The position numbers and the translations under genes were made by a program. This document shows positions 18,048 through 26,206 of a stretch of 64,000 bases of DNA, in pieces; the stretch's first letter is position 1, and each line of letters starts with the position of its first letter. The DNA is from Candidatus Omnitrophota bacterium (GTDB taxonomy: Bacteria; Hinthialibacterota; Hinthialibacteria; Hinthialibacterales; Hinthialibacteraceae), in contig JBFMBP010000084.1 of NCBI GenBank assembly GCA_040755155.1, positions 64,405-128,404 of the forward strand. The letters run 5' to 3'. The notes below the pieces were generated by a model that was not told the origin of the DNA, did no database searches, and saw nothing but the letters and a program-made list of their open reading frames with translations.

Positions 18048-19004
18048 TTATTGCTGTATATCTCTATCTCTATCTCTATCTCTCATCTTAGCGATCGCCC
18101 ATGCTGCGAGATAAAAAAATCCGGGAACCGTCATCATGGGAAAGGCCCATCCTTTTGGGAATCTTCCGCTTTGGGAGTAATGAAGCAGATAGAAGAGAGA
18201 GAATCCGAAGACTGACATCAATCCCCCAGCCAGTTCCATGAACCAGCCGACGATATAACCGAACCATGTCGTCAACAAACACATCATATGCACGGTGTGA
18301 TAAACATTCCGGCTGAAAGGATTGAAGCCGCCCTCGCCGATGAAAATCAACATGAATAACGCAAACAAGGCGAGTCCCAATACTCTTCCAATCCACGCCA
18401 GAATAAGGATGAGATAATCCGCCGCTGTTTTTTTATCCCTTAATGGCAAACGAGGCCGCAGGATGGGTTTGATCATCCGCCAAAACGCCATCGATCCTTC
18501 CACGAAGCCTGCGCGAGAAAAATAGACATAGGCGATTAATATCATTCCCCCGGCGAATCCAGCGGCGTAGCTGGCCGAGTGCGCCCATAAATCCGTCATA
18601 AAAGCGATTTGCTTCTCTTGAGGAATACGGGAGGCCATATGATGTGGGAGAAAGGCTATGCCGTTTCTCGCCAGAATATAGCCGATGACTCCAGCCAATA
18701 ACGCCGCCAGACCCGCCGACAACATAAGAATCGCCATAGGACGAATTAGAGAAGACGCAGAACGTTTCGGCCATGCGCCGGCGCGGGCGGCGTACGCCAA
18801 GGGAACGCCGAGCAATAGGCCCACCCACCACGAAGCGATGACGCCCCAGCCCAGGCCGATCAGCGTAGGGGAATCGGTATGAAATACGGGGGGATGGCCG
18901 ATGGTGAAATATTCAATGCAGATGCGCGCCGTGATTTGATCGTGAAGAACGCCGTAGATCACGGAGGATGTTATAGCCAGCAAAATAATATAGAAGGCTT
19001 GCAT
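18048..19004 (-). CDS. Multi-pass membrane protein of unknown function
   Basis: This encodes 318 residues with about eight hydrophobic helices. The first half (1-170) has AFYIILLAITSSVIYGVLHDQITARICIEYFTIGHPP, a signature I have seen in uncharacterised inner-membrane proteins; the second half (about 195-310) is a separate four-helix unit with FMLIFIGEGGFNPF. AAGGAG lies ten bases upstream of the start. The C-terminal tail, RDRDRDRDIQQ, is encoded by a GATAGA hexamer repeat (about 18057-18083), so its length may vary between strains. It may be a fusion of two small membrane protein families. Confidence 0.7.
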   Translation of the reverse strand: MQAFYIILLAITSSVIYGVLHDQITARICIEYFTIGHPPVFHTDSPTLIGLGWGVIASWWVGLLLGVPLAYAARAGAWPKRSASSLIRPMAILMLSAGLAALLAGVIGYILARNGIAFLPHHMASRIPQEKQIAFMTDLWAHSASYAAGFAGGMILIAYVYFSRAGFVEGSMAFWRMIKPILRPRLPLRDKKTAADYLILILAWIGRVLGLALFALFMLIFIGEGGFNPFSRNVYHTVHMMCLLTTWFGYIVGWFMELAGGLMSVFGFSLFYLLHYSQSGRFPKGWAFPMMTVPGFFYLAAWAIAKMRDRDRDRDIQQ

Positions 19005-19045
19005 TGCCGGACGTCTCCTTTATTCATTCGTCTTCTTTTGTGATT

Positions 19046-20431
19046 CTATTGTAAAGCGGCGATTTCCGTTTCTTGGACAATAGATGGATTGTGGCGGCTG
19101 AGAGACGACGTTTCCGGATTCCATCCTTGGATATGCCATTGGCGGATGCGGCCATAATAGGCGAGGTTGAGCGCCGCCGCGTAAAGAGAGCCGATCAACG
19201 CTCGCGGCCTGTTTGCGGCGCGAGCCAAACGCCGGGCGATGCGCCAGGGGCGATAGAATTCGCGCGTGACCCAATCGTGCCCCGCTTGCAGCGCTTCGGC
19301 GGACATGCCTTTCGGCTGAAATACGACGTGATGGAAATCGTAATGGGACCAATTGCGATCGACGATTCGATCCGCCATGGTTTGGTATTGCATTGTTCCC
19401 GGCAGCGGCGTGAAGATCGACGCCTGGATCAAATCCACTTCCAACTCGTCCAGCAGCGAGAGCGTTCGGGAAAAAACGCCGGGACCGTCGCCGTCGAATC
19501 CGAAGACGATCCCCGCTTCCACGCCGATGCCGTGGGCATGGAGCGTGCGGATGGCTTCCCGATATCGTCCGGCTTGATGGCAGTTTTTTCCAACGCCATC
19601 CAAATTCTTTTCGGAAAAGCTTTCCAAACCCGCGAAAACGCCGACGCATCCCGCTTCCGCCGCCATGAGAACCAACTCCGAGTCTTCCGCCAATGCCAGC
19701 GTCGATTGCGTAATCCAATATTTCTTCAATGGCGTAAGCCCGCGAAAAAGCGCCGCTGCATATTCTCGATCCGCCGTAAGATTGTCATCCACGAAGAGGA
19801 GATAAGAAGATGGCGCCGCCGCCGCTTCGGCGAGGACGTCCGCGACGGGACGCCGCCGTTGAATGCCTCCGTGAAAGGCGGAGACGGCGCAGAATGCGCA
19901 ATGGTGGGGGCAGCCGCGCGCCGCTTGGATGGCGTAAGGCGCGGCGTACCGATTTTTTCGCAGCAGATGGAGAGGAGGCGGCTTTAAATGCTCCAAACTG
20001 GGCGGGGCGTCCAAACGGTTAATCTCTTGCAGGCGGCCGCGCCGCGCATCCTCGACCACTTTGGGCCAAACGCCTTCGGCTTCGCCCAAGACTACGGCGC
20101 TGGCGCAGCGTAACGCTTCCTGCGGGCGAAAGGTGGGATGCATTCCGCCTAGAACGACGGGAACGCCCTTCGCCCGAAAGGAAGCCGCGATTTCATACGC
20201 CCTGGGCGCCAGCGCCGTCATGCAGGTGATGCCCACTAAATCGGTCTCTTCTTCCCAGGGAATGTCCTCGATTTGTTCGTCGATCAGCCGCACCTCGTCT
20301 TCCGGCGGCGTCTCGGCGGCGACGCGCAATAGGCTGAGCATGGAAAAGCGGAACGTTTTGCCGTTGAACAACCGGCGGCGCCCCGTATGGCGCCATTGCC
20401 CGCTGGCGGGAGCGATAAGCCATATTTTCAT
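19046..20431 (-). CDS. B12-binding domain radical SAM protein
   Basis: This is a 461-residue enzyme. The N-terminal cobalamin-binding-like domain (about 1-140) includes DLVGITCMTALAPRAYEIA and VVLGGMHPTFRPQEA. The radical SAM core follows, with the iron-sulfur ligands C174, C178 and C181 in RGCPHHCAFC. The family catalyses difficult C-C or methylation reactions on lipids and pigments, as in BchE, HpnP or HpnJ. Start ATG 20431 follows a perfect AAGGAGG; the frame continues upstream but through the regulatory region. The gene lies 106 bases downstream of a MarR regulator and carries the same AT-rich site in its promoter, so MarR control is likely. The substrate is unknown. Confidence 0.85.
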   Translation of the reverse strand: MKIWLIAPASGQWRHTGRRRLFNGKTFRFSMLSLLRVAAETPPEDEVRLIDEQIEDIPWEEETDLVGITCMTALAPRAYEIAASFRAKGVPVVLGGMHPTFRPQEALRCASAVVLGEAEGVWPKVVEDARRGRLQEINRLDAPPSLEHLKPPPLHLLRKNRYAAPYAIQAARGCPHHCAFCAVSAFHGGIQRRRPVADVLAEAAAAPSSYLLFVDDNLTADREYAAALFRGLTPLKKYWITQSTLALAEDSELVLMAAEAGCVGVFAGLESFSEKNLDGVGKNCHQAGRYREAIRTLHAHGIGVEAGIVFGFDGDGPGVFSRTLSLLDELEVDLIQASIFTPLPGTMQYQTMADRIVDRNWSHYDFHHVVFQPKGMSAEALQAGHDWVTREFYRPWRIARRLARAANRPRALIGSLYAAALNLAYYGRIRQWHIQGWNPETSSLSRHNPSIVQETEIAALQ

Positions 20432-20468
20432 GATGCGCCTCCTTAAGATTAGATATAAACAGAATAGT

Positions 20469-20493
20469 AATATATTATTTATTAATAAACAAT
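20469..20493. promoter_or_regulatory. Putative MarR operator upstream of the radical SAM gene
   Basis: This 25-base AT-rich site shares its first 11 and last 9 bases with a site upstream of marR (21042-21066). It contains the perfect palindrome TTTATTAATAAA. It lies 38-62 bases before the radical SAM start, where an operator is expected. Confidence 0.5.
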
Positions 20494-20537
20494 ATAACCG
20501 AAAAAATACGCCCCTTTCGCAAGGAGCGGGATTTTTT

Positions 20538-21020
20538 TCAGGATTTCTCTCCCGTTCTGATTTTTCCCCGGATCGATTCCATCGCCCGGCATACGCGTTT
20601 GCATTCCACGCCGGATAGTCCATCCATGATTTCGCCGACGCGCCGATAATAGGCTTCTTCCGACCGATCCAAAACGGCGCGGCCCTGTTTCGTCATTTGA
20701 ACCCATTTCACGCGGCGGTCGTTGGAATCGCCTGTCCGTTTAACGCAGCCCGCTTGTTCCAGGCGGTCGATCAATCCGGTGATATTGGAGCGATTGACAA
20801 GAAGCATATCGCCAAGCGTCGTTTGGTTGAGAACGCCATCTTTCGCCTGATATTTTAAAAGCATGAGAACGTTGAATTGGGAATCCGTCAGACCGAATTC
20901 CTTCAATATCCGGTCCCCTTCCTTCGTCAACAGCGAGCCGGTGAAAACGATGTTGAGCACGGCTTCGTGAGGAAGATATTCGATCGGATTGATGCCCAGT
21001 TCCGTATGCAGGCTCATCAT
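20538..21020 (-). CDS. MarR family transcriptional regulator
   Basis: This 160-residue protein has the winged helix-turn-helix of the MarR family: LTDSQFNVLMLLKYQ, then the recognition region TTLGDMLLVNRSNITGLIDRLEQAGCVKR and the wing motif DSNDRRVKWVQMTKQG, with DRR being the usual DNA-contact arginine pair. Flanking helices would form the dimer. AAGGAG precedes ATG 21020. An AT-rich site at 21042-21066, repeated before the downstream radical SAM gene, suggests it represses itself and that gene in response to a small ligand, perhaps the product or substrate of the radical SAM enzyme. Confidence 0.88.
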   Translation of the reverse strand: MMSLHTELGINPIEYLPHEAVLNIVFTGSLLTKEGDRILKEFGLTDSQFNVLMLLKYQAKDGVLNQTTLGDMLLVNRSNITGLIDRLEQAGCVKRTGDSNDRRVKWVQMTKQGRAVLDRSEEAYYRRVGEIMDGLSGVECKRVCRAMESIRGKIRTGEKS

Positions 21021-21041
21021 GGCGCTCCTTTATGATATATC

Positions 21042-21066
21042 AATATATTATTACCATATAAACAAT
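21042..21066. promoter_or_regulatory. Putative MarR operator upstream of marR-like gene
   Basis: This is the second copy of the AT-rich 25-base site also seen at 20469-20493; 20 of 25 positions agree and the ends are identical. It lies 22-46 bases upstream of the regulator start, fitting autoregulation. Confidence 0.5.
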
Positions 21067-21103
21067 CTGTCAAGCGGATTAACGGATTTTTTTGGAAAAT
21101 GAT

Positions 21104-21976
21104 CTAAAGGCGTAGTTCGCAAACCTGCGAAGGATAGCCTTCCGTTAAAAGACGGCCCCGTACGTCTTCCGCTTCCGTCCGGCAGCCATGGAGGCTGAAG
21201 AGATTCGATCCGGAACCGGTTAAAAGGGGCTTTGTTGGCGAGAGAGAGGCGAAAACGTCATTGGCTTGGCGGATGGCGGGATGCGCTGGAAAGAGAACCG
21301 CTTCGAAAGAATTGAAAAGATGGTTGGGAAGCGAATCCCTCTGGCCGCCGTTCAAGGATTGAATAAGAGCGGCGGGCTGGCTATGAGTCTTCGTTTCTGA
21401 TCGATCCCAAAGCGCATAGGCTTCCTTGGTCGAGATATGAACGGAAGGGGAGCATAAAACGACGAATAGGGGGGACGTCATTAAGGAAATATGCGTAGAA
21501 ATTTTTACGACTTTTTCTCCCTTCCCCCCCACATAACAGCAACCCTCTTTCAAAAAAAAGGGAACGTCGGCGCCGATGCCCGCCGCGATTTGCGTTAGTT
21601 TCTCGGGGGGGAGGCGCATATTCGTGAGAAGATTCATGGCTTGGAGTACAACGGCGGCGTCGCTGCTGCCGCCGCCCAAACCCGCGCCGTGAGGAATTCG
21701 CTTGTCAATATGGATGCATACGCCCGATTTGGTTCGCGTCTGTTCCAAAAAGCGGCTGGCGGCCTGGAAGGCGGTGTTTCGAGAATCGGTTGGAATCGAA
21801 GAATGGTTGCAGGTTAGTTCGATCGTTCGCTGAGGAATGAGCGTGCAGGTGATGAGGTCATGGAGCGATAGTTTGGCGTTCACCATGTCCAGCTGGTGAT
21901 ATCCGTCTTTTTGAATTCCCAGAATATCCAAATATAAATTGATTTTTGCATGGGCGCGTAACTGGATCGTATTCAT
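21104..21976 (-). CDS. ispE: 4-diphosphocytidyl-2-C-methyl-D-erythritol kinase
   Basis: IspE phosphorylates CDP-methylerythritol with ATP in the MEP pathway to isoprenoids. The 290-residue protein has the N-terminal substrate segment AHAKINLYLDILG (9-21), with the conserved lysine K11, and the GHMP-kinase ATP loop PHGAGLGGGSSDAA (95-108). The C-terminal GSGSNLFSL is the third GHMP motif. ATG 21976 is preceded by GGAAGG, while the ATG at 22006 has no ribosome site. It lies directly downstream of ispD; dxs is 26 kb away. Confidence 0.92.
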   Translation of the reverse strand: MNTIQLRAHAKINLYLDILGIQKDGYHQLDMVNAKLSLHDLITCTLIPQRTIELTCNHSSIPTDSRNTAFQAASRFLEQTRTKSGVCIHIDKRIPHGAGLGGGSSDAAVVLQAMNLLTNMRLPPEKLTQIAAGIGADVPFFLKEGCCYVGGKGEKVVKISTHISLMTSPLFVVLCSPSVHISTKEAYALWDRSETKTHSQPAALIQSLNGGQRDSLPNHLFNSFEAVLFPAHPAIRQANDVFASLSPTKPLLTGSGSNLFSLHGCRTEAEDVRGRLLTEGYPSQVCELRL

Positions 21977-22060
21977 TTGCCTTCCATTCTCGCAACGTCC
22001 ATTCATGAAAAGAAAAAAGCGGATTGGGATATAACAAACCGATCGATGCAGTTAGTGGCA

Positions 22061-22780
22061 TCATGATGGATGGCCTAAAGTCAAGAGAATCGATTCCGCC
22101 AAACGGAGATCTTCCGGCGCGGTGATTTTCATATTCAAGTACGATCCTTCCGCCATTTTAACCGCTCCCCTCGCCATCTCCAGCACTTCGCCGTCGTCCG
22201 TTGGGTAAGGAGGAGGCGAGCATTGGCGGTAGGCTTCTAAAATGATGGGATAAAGGAAAGTTTGAGGAGTTTGAGCCAGCCAGAATTTCGTTCGCTCGCG
22301 CGTGCGGATCACGGCGGCGTTCGCATCCGTTTCTTTGAGCGTATCTTTGAGAGGTACGCCGATCACGCAGCCGGGGGTTTCGTTTAGCTGTTCTAAAGAA
22401 TCCAGAATAAATCGTTCTTGGATAAAAGGACGGGCTGCATCGTGGATCAGGACGGCGGCGGGAGCGGCGGAGGCGAAAAATTCCAAGCCGTTGCGGACGG
22501 AATCGAAGCGTTCGGCGCCGCCGGGGACGAATCCTCCTTTCGCTTTCGGGCAATAGTTTTCAATAAGGGAGGAGATTTCGACCCTGTCTTCTTGCCGGCC
22601 TACAATGGCGATTCGAGATATCCGCCCGCATTTCTGAAAGACTTCCAGGGAATAGGAAAGAACCGGCCTCCCCCCCAGGAGTTGGAGGACTTTATTTCTT
22701 CCGCCGCCCATGCGGGAACTTTTCCCCGCCGCCACGATGACGGCGGCGGCCTCTATGGCATCCGGTATCGGCGTTCTCAT
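22061..22780 (-). CDS. ispD: 2-C-methyl-D-erythritol 4-phosphate cytidylyltransferase
   Basis: IspD couples CTP to methylerythritol phosphate, the step before IspE. The nucleotide-binding loop AAVIVAAGKSSRMGG is at about 12-26, with K30 further on. VLIHDAARPFI (about 111-121) and the C-terminal NMKITAPEDLRLAE are family signatures. The start is uncertain: ATG 22780 gives 239 residues, a normal length, while an ATG at 22861 would add 27 residues unlike any IspD N-terminus. Neither has a strong ribosome site. The 84-base gap to ispE allows one transcript. Confidence 0.92.
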   Translation of the reverse strand: MRTPIPDAIEAAAVIVAAGKSSRMGGGRNKVLQLLGGRPVLSYSLEVFQKCGRISRIAIVGRQEDRVEISSLIENYCPKAKGGFVPGGAERFDSVRNGLEFFASAAPAAVLIHDAARPFIQERFILDSLEQLNETPGCVIGVPLKDTLKETDANAAVIRTRERTKFWLAQTPQTFLYPIILEAYRQCSPPPYPTDDGEVLEMARGAVKMAEGSYLNMKITAPEDLRLAESILLTLGHPS

Positions 22781-22949
22781 GGTATCGGCAATTCGCGCTT
22801 TGCGCGTTCGCAGAGTTCGTAGGCCGGAAAACGCGCCGGAAACGGCGGCCGCCATCGGCATTCGGGCAAATCCGCGCTTATTCGACGAAAATCGAAAAGA
22901 TGGCGCGGATTCTACGGAAAAAGAGTAATGGCTTCGATTAAACCGTTAA

Positions 22950-22995
22950 TAAAAAGAGGATAACGGCCCCAGCGGCGTCGGCCGGCCGGAGCCGT
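22950..22995 (-). terminator. Putative terminator after rpsT
   Basis: Reading leftward, CGGCTCC (22995-22989) can pair with GGGGCCG (22970-22964), and a T-rich stretch ending in five T follows. It is placed to end the ribosomal protein cluster. The stem includes a G-U pair and the loop is GC-rich, so the call is tentative. Confidence 0.4.
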
Positions 22996-23016
22996 ATATG
23001 GGTTGTCATGCGTAAG

Positions 23017-23286
23017 TCAGTTTTTTTCCATGGCGCTGACAAGACGCATTAATCGGGATTTGTTACGAGCGGCGTTGCGCGGATGAATGACATGTTTCTT
23101 CGCCGCCGTATCCAAGGCGGAAACAGCGGTAATGAGGCGCGTTTTGGCTTCTTCCGTTTTTTTCTCCGAAACGGCCAATCGCACCTTTTTGACCAATGTC
23201 CGCAGCCGCGATTTGGCGGAAACGTTTCTCGCCCGCCGTTTCGCGTCTTGCTTCAAACTTTTGGCTGTCGCTTTATGATTGGGCAT
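23017..23286 (-). CDS. rpsT: 30S ribosomal protein S20
   Basis: This 89-residue basic protein carries the S20 pattern: MPNHKATAKSLKQDAKRRARN at the start, SRLRTLVKKVRLAV in the middle and KKHVIHPRNAARNKSRLMR near the end. S20 binds 16S rRNA early in small-subunit assembly. AGGAG lies nine bases upstream of the ATG. It follows rpsR, in the place where rplI (L9) often sits in rpsF-ssb-rpsR operons. Confidence 0.95.
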   Translation of the reverse strand: MPNHKATAKSLKQDAKRRARNVSAKSRLRTLVKKVRLAVSEKKTEEAKTRLITAVSALDTAAKKHVIHPRNAARNKSRLMRLVSAMEKN

Positions 23287-23325
23287 GAACGATGGCTCCT
23301 GTGTATTTTTTGAATACTTTATTTT

Positions 23326-23598
23326 TTATCGATGCGTAAAGGCCAAGAGAGCGATATTGCGCGCTTGCTTGATGGAAATCGTCAACAAGCGTTGATGCTT
23401 GGCGCAGGTGCCGGTGATGCGCCGGGGAACGATCTTGCCCCTCTCCGTCAGGAACTCTCTTAACAAACGGTAATTTTTAAAATCGATATAAACGGTTTTT
23501 TGTTCGCAAAACCGGCATACTTTCTTGCGCGAGAAGCGTCGGCGTTGAAATTTCTTTTTGGGCGCCCCCGAAGTACGAGATTCTCGAGACTCTTTCAT
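23326..23598 (-). CDS. rpsR: 30S ribosomal protein S18
   Basis: This 90-residue protein shows the S18 core: [27 protein letters not shown] and [30 protein letters not shown]. The CxxC pair (C28, C31) with the later Cys and His of GTCAKHQ suggests a zinc-binding form. S18 pairs with S6 on the small-subunit platform, which fits rpsF in the same cluster. The N-terminal 20 residues are a basic extension. AGGAG precedes the start by 11 bases. Confidence 0.95.
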   Translation of the reverse strand: MKESRESRTSGAPKKKFQRRRFSRKKVCRFCEQKTVYIDFKNYRLLREFLTERGKIVPRRITGTCAKHQRLLTISIKQARNIALLAFTHR

Positions 23599-23625
23599 GG
23601 AATTTCTATCTCCTAAATTAGTTTT

Positions 23626-24063
23626 TTAAAAGGGTAAATCGCTGTCGTCTCCCGGTCTGCCGCTTTGAGAAGACGGTTCGGGAGGCGGAGGCGGCGCATC
23701 TTGATCGGAGGGCGGCGCGTAGGACGAATCGCCGCCCGCGCCGCGTCCGCCGCGGTCGAGAAATTGCACATTGTCCGCTTGCACTTCATAGACCGTTCGG
23801 TTCTCCCCTTCGGGCGTTTGATAACGCCGCACCTGCAAAGAACCATCCACGGCGACAAGGTAGCCTTTATGAGTGTAGTCCCTTATTAATTCGGCCAGTT
23901 TGCGCCAGGCGACGATTCGGATGAAATCTGTTTCTCGTTCGCCGTTGGCGTTTTTAAAACGACGATCCACCGCCAGTTGAAAATTAGCGACTGGAATGCC
24001 GCTTTGAGTCATGCGGATTTCCGGATCCGCCGTTAAGCGGCCTATGAGTACGATATGATTCAT
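23626..24063 (-). CDS. ssb: Single-stranded DNA-binding protein
   Basis: SSB coats single-stranded DNA in replication and repair. The 145-residue protein has the OB fold opening MNHIVLIGRLTADPEIRMT and FQLAVDRRFKN, then TDFIRIVAWRKLAE and KGYLVAVDGSLQVRRYQT. A flexible Pro/Gly/Ser-rich linker leads to the acidic tip DDSDLPF, the docking peptide for partner proteins. GGGGGAC precedes the ATG. Its place between rpsF and rpsR is the widespread rpsF-ssb-rpsR operon. Confidence 0.96.
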   Translation of the reverse strand: MNHIVLIGRLTADPEIRMTQSGIPVANFQLAVDRRFKNANGERETDFIRIVAWRKLAELIRDYTHKGYLVAVDGSLQVRRYQTPEGENRTVYEVQADNVQFLDRGGRGAGGDSSYAPPSDQDAPPPPPEPSSQSGRPGDDSDLPF

Positions 24064-24075
24064 AATGTCCCCCGT

Positions 24076-24576
24076 TTAATCGTCTTCCACATCGATATCA
24101 TCCAAATCGTCGTCTTCATCCGATTCGTCGATAGCCATTGTAGAGGATTTCTCTTCCCTTGCGGATTCATCCAAAGCGGACGCTCTCGCGGCTTCTCTCG
24201 CCAGCGCTTCCGTCCGCTCCCGCTCGGCGTCGTCTAACGCCTTTTGCTTCCTCTCGGCGTCAATCTTTTCCTGGATCAATTTCGCCTTGGGAATCTGGAT
24301 GATCAAGTGGCGCAGGATCCCGGCATGAGTATGGATGAATTGAATGATCTCTTCCGGCGTCGTTTCGGGAGCGTCGAATTCGAGGTTGATATAGACGCCG
24401 TCCGTTTTTTTCTTGATTTCGTAGGCTAATTTTCGGATGCCCCAATTGGCGTCTCTGGTAATTTGTCCGCCGTTGTTTTGGATGACGGATTTCATTTCAT
24501 CCGCCAACCGTTGAATTTCGCTTTCTTCCAAAGCGGCGTCGATGATGTAAAGAATTTCGTAGGGCGCTACTGCCAT
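24076..24576 (-). CDS. rpsF: 30S ribosomal protein S6 with acidic C-terminal extension
   Basis: The S6 domain occupies residues 1 to about 100: YEILYIIDAALEESEIQ, then NGGQITRDANWGIRKLAYEIKKK and GVYINLEFDA. The total of 166 residues exceeds the usual length because of a charged tail ending in DESDEDDDLDDIDVEDD; acidic tails also occur on other S6 proteins. The start at 24576 follows AGGAGG; the frame runs on upstream without a ribosome site. This is the first gene of the rpsF-ssb-rpsR-rpsT run. Confidence 0.93.
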   Translation of the reverse strand: MAVAPYEILYIIDAALEESEIQRLADEMKSVIQNNGGQITRDANWGIRKLAYEIKKKTDGVYINLEFDAPETTPEEIIQFIHTHAGILRHLIIQIPKAKLIQEKIDAERKQKALDDAERERTEALAREAARASALDESAREEKSSTMAIDESDEDDDLDDIDVEDD

Positions 24577-24959
24577 AGATTCCTCCTTCGGGCTTTTGGC
24601 GCCCATCCCGAAGATGGGCGCAGGAAGGTAGTTCGCGTCGTTCCGCGATCCTATTCCATTTTGGGTAAATTGTTCGAAAAAGTATAAGAACAAACCATTA
24701 TTTAACTTCCGAAATCCTCGCTTGGCAAGGGTTCGGCTTCGTCAATGACGATTTTTCGAGATGTCTTTATGGAATATGACAGGGATGCGATAAGCGCTCA
24801 TCCCAGAGGGATATGGATAAAATAACCAGCCGCAAGGAATTCCCTGCGGCCGGATTGATATTCGTTTAGAAGGGAAAAGTTAAATCTCAATGGAATAAAA
24901 GCGCAAAAACTAGGGAAATAACCGCCATCAATTGGATCGAATCGCTGGCTTAGAATCGG
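24577..24959. other. Intergenic region between pth and rpsF
   Basis: This holds the terminator-like hairpin at 24821-24850 past pth and, nearer 24600-24700, the expected promoter and leader of rpsF. No gene was seen. Confidence 0.5.
24821..24850 (-). terminator. Putative terminator after pth
   Basis: GCCGCAAGGAA pairs with TTCCCTGCGGC (24829-24850) with one mismatch. Reading leftward it is followed by a T-rich stretch. It would separate rplY-pth from the rpsF operon. Confidence 0.5.
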
Positions 24960-25514
24960 CTAGCGGTTGAATTGATTCATGGCTTTTTCCATTCCATCCA
25001 ATAAAATCGCTTCAACCGCTTCCCCAGCGCGGATAAGGGTTTCGTCCATGATTTCTCTCTCTTTCGATGTGAAAGGACTCAGAACGAAATCCACAATATC
25101 GTCGCTGTTTTCGCCGATGCCCAGGCGCAATCTTGGAATCTCTTCCGTCCCCGCCATTTCGAGGATGGAACGAAGACCATTATGTCCCCCGTCGCTTCCC
25201 TTGAGCCGTATCCGGATTTTCCCTAGCGGGAGATGGATATCGTCATAGATAATCAACGTTTCCGCGCAGGAAATTTCCGGCTCGCGCAATAGTCTTTTAT
25301 AAGCGGTCCCCGACCGGTTCATATAGGTCATGGGCTTGACGAGGATTACCGGCGTATCGCGAAAATCCCCCAAGCCGAACAGAAAGGAAGAGCCTTTTTG
25401 CTCGACGGAGATGTTCCAACGGTCGGAAAGCCCATCGATCAATTGGAAACCGACATTATGGCGCGTCGATTCGTATTTTGGGCCGGGATTGCCAAGTCCA
25501 ACCAGGCACCACAC
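24960..25514 (-). CDS. pth: Peptidyl-tRNA hydrolase
   Basis: Pth releases peptides from stalled peptidyl-tRNA. The 184 residues open with CLVGLGNPGPKYESTRHNVGF, which includes the catalytic His of RHNVGF, and continue with LVKPMTYMNRSG (the conserved Asn) and IIYDDIHLPLGKIRIRLKGSDGGHNGLRS. Translation starts at GTG 25514, with GAGG upstream. It lies 15 bases after the L25 gene, the common rplY-pth pairing. Confidence 0.95.
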   Translation of the reverse strand: MWCLVGLGNPGPKYESTRHNVGFQLIDGLSDRWNISVEQKGSSFLFGLGDFRDTPVILVKPMTYMNRSGTAYKRLLREPEISCAETLIIYDDIHLPLGKIRIRLKGSDGGHNGLRSILEMAGTEEIPRLRLGIGENSDDIVDFVLSPFTSKEREIMDETLIRAGEAVEAILLDGMEKAMNQFNR

Positions 25515-25529
25515 GTTTGCCTCGAATCG

Positions 25530-26174
25530 TTACTCGGATTTTTCCGAACCTTCGGCGGCTTTTTCCGCTTCCCCTTCCGCAGCGGCGGCGGGCGCGCCCG
25601 GAGCGGCCTCCACCTTGGGCAGCGCTACGGAGGCGACGGTGCGGTCCGGAGCCGTGAGGATTTTATATTTCGGATTCCCCGGAATATCGGATACGTGAAG
25701 ACTATGGGCTAGATCAAGTTCCGTTACGTCGATTTCCAGACAATCGGGAATTTCCAGCGGCAGGCATTCGATTTCCACATCGCGGAGCAGCTGCTCGAAG
25801 ATGCCTCCTGCCTTCACGCCTTTGCAGGAACCTACGGGGTGGATGGGTACCGTAGTGGTAATAGTTTTATCGATGGATATGCGCAGAAAATCCAAGTGTT
25901 CCAACGCGCCCGACAACGGGTCGTGTTGGGTTTGACGAACCAGCGCCAGTTCCTTCGCGTCTTCTCCCGCAATGGCGACGTTCACGACGATGTTTTCCGA
26001 CTCCCCGCCGCTGTGTATGGCTCGCTCGATTTCATGGCGATCAACCGAAACAGGGATGGAAGTCCCATTTCCTCCATATATGACGGCGGGGACCCTGCCC
26101 GCGCGCCGGGAAGATCGCGCGGCTCCTTTTCCGATCTTTTCCCGGCGTTGAACTGAAATTTCAACCTGTTTCAT
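25530..26174 (-). CDS. rplY: 50S ribosomal protein L25/general stress protein Ctc
   Basis: This is the two-domain CTC form of L25, which binds 5S rRNA. The 214 residues carry the N-terminal domain (RREKIGKGAARSSRRAGRVPAVIYGG, then HLDFLRI near 95) and the beta-rich C-terminal domain (VPIHPVGSCKGVKAGGIFEQLLRDVEIECLP). The last 30 residues are an Ala/Glu/Pro-rich tail. ATG 26174 follows GGAGG with a five-base spacer. pth follows 15 bases downstream. Confidence 0.94.
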   Translation of the reverse strand: MKQVEISVQRREKIGKGAARSSRRAGRVPAVIYGGNGTSIPVSVDRHEIERAIHSGGESENIVVNVAIAGEDAKELALVRQTQHDPLSGALEHLDFLRISIDKTITTTVPIHPVGSCKGVKAGGIFEQLLRDVEIECLPLEIPDCLEIDVTELDLAHSLHVSDIPGNPKYKILTAPDRTVASVALPKVEAAPGAPAAAAEGEAEKAAEGSEKSE

Positions 26175-26206
26175 GGCTGCCTCCAAATATTGCTAGAAAG
26201 GTGATT

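Noticed and set aside
19073-19987. A plus-strand frame opposite the radical SAM gene
   Set aside because: The minus strand has the CxxxCxxC motif and a perfect ribosome site; this one is a shadow.
22862-23016. A tRNA or small RNA between rpsT and ispD
   Set aside because: I could not find a cloverleaf or a known RNA pattern; only a GC-rich terminator-like hairpin.
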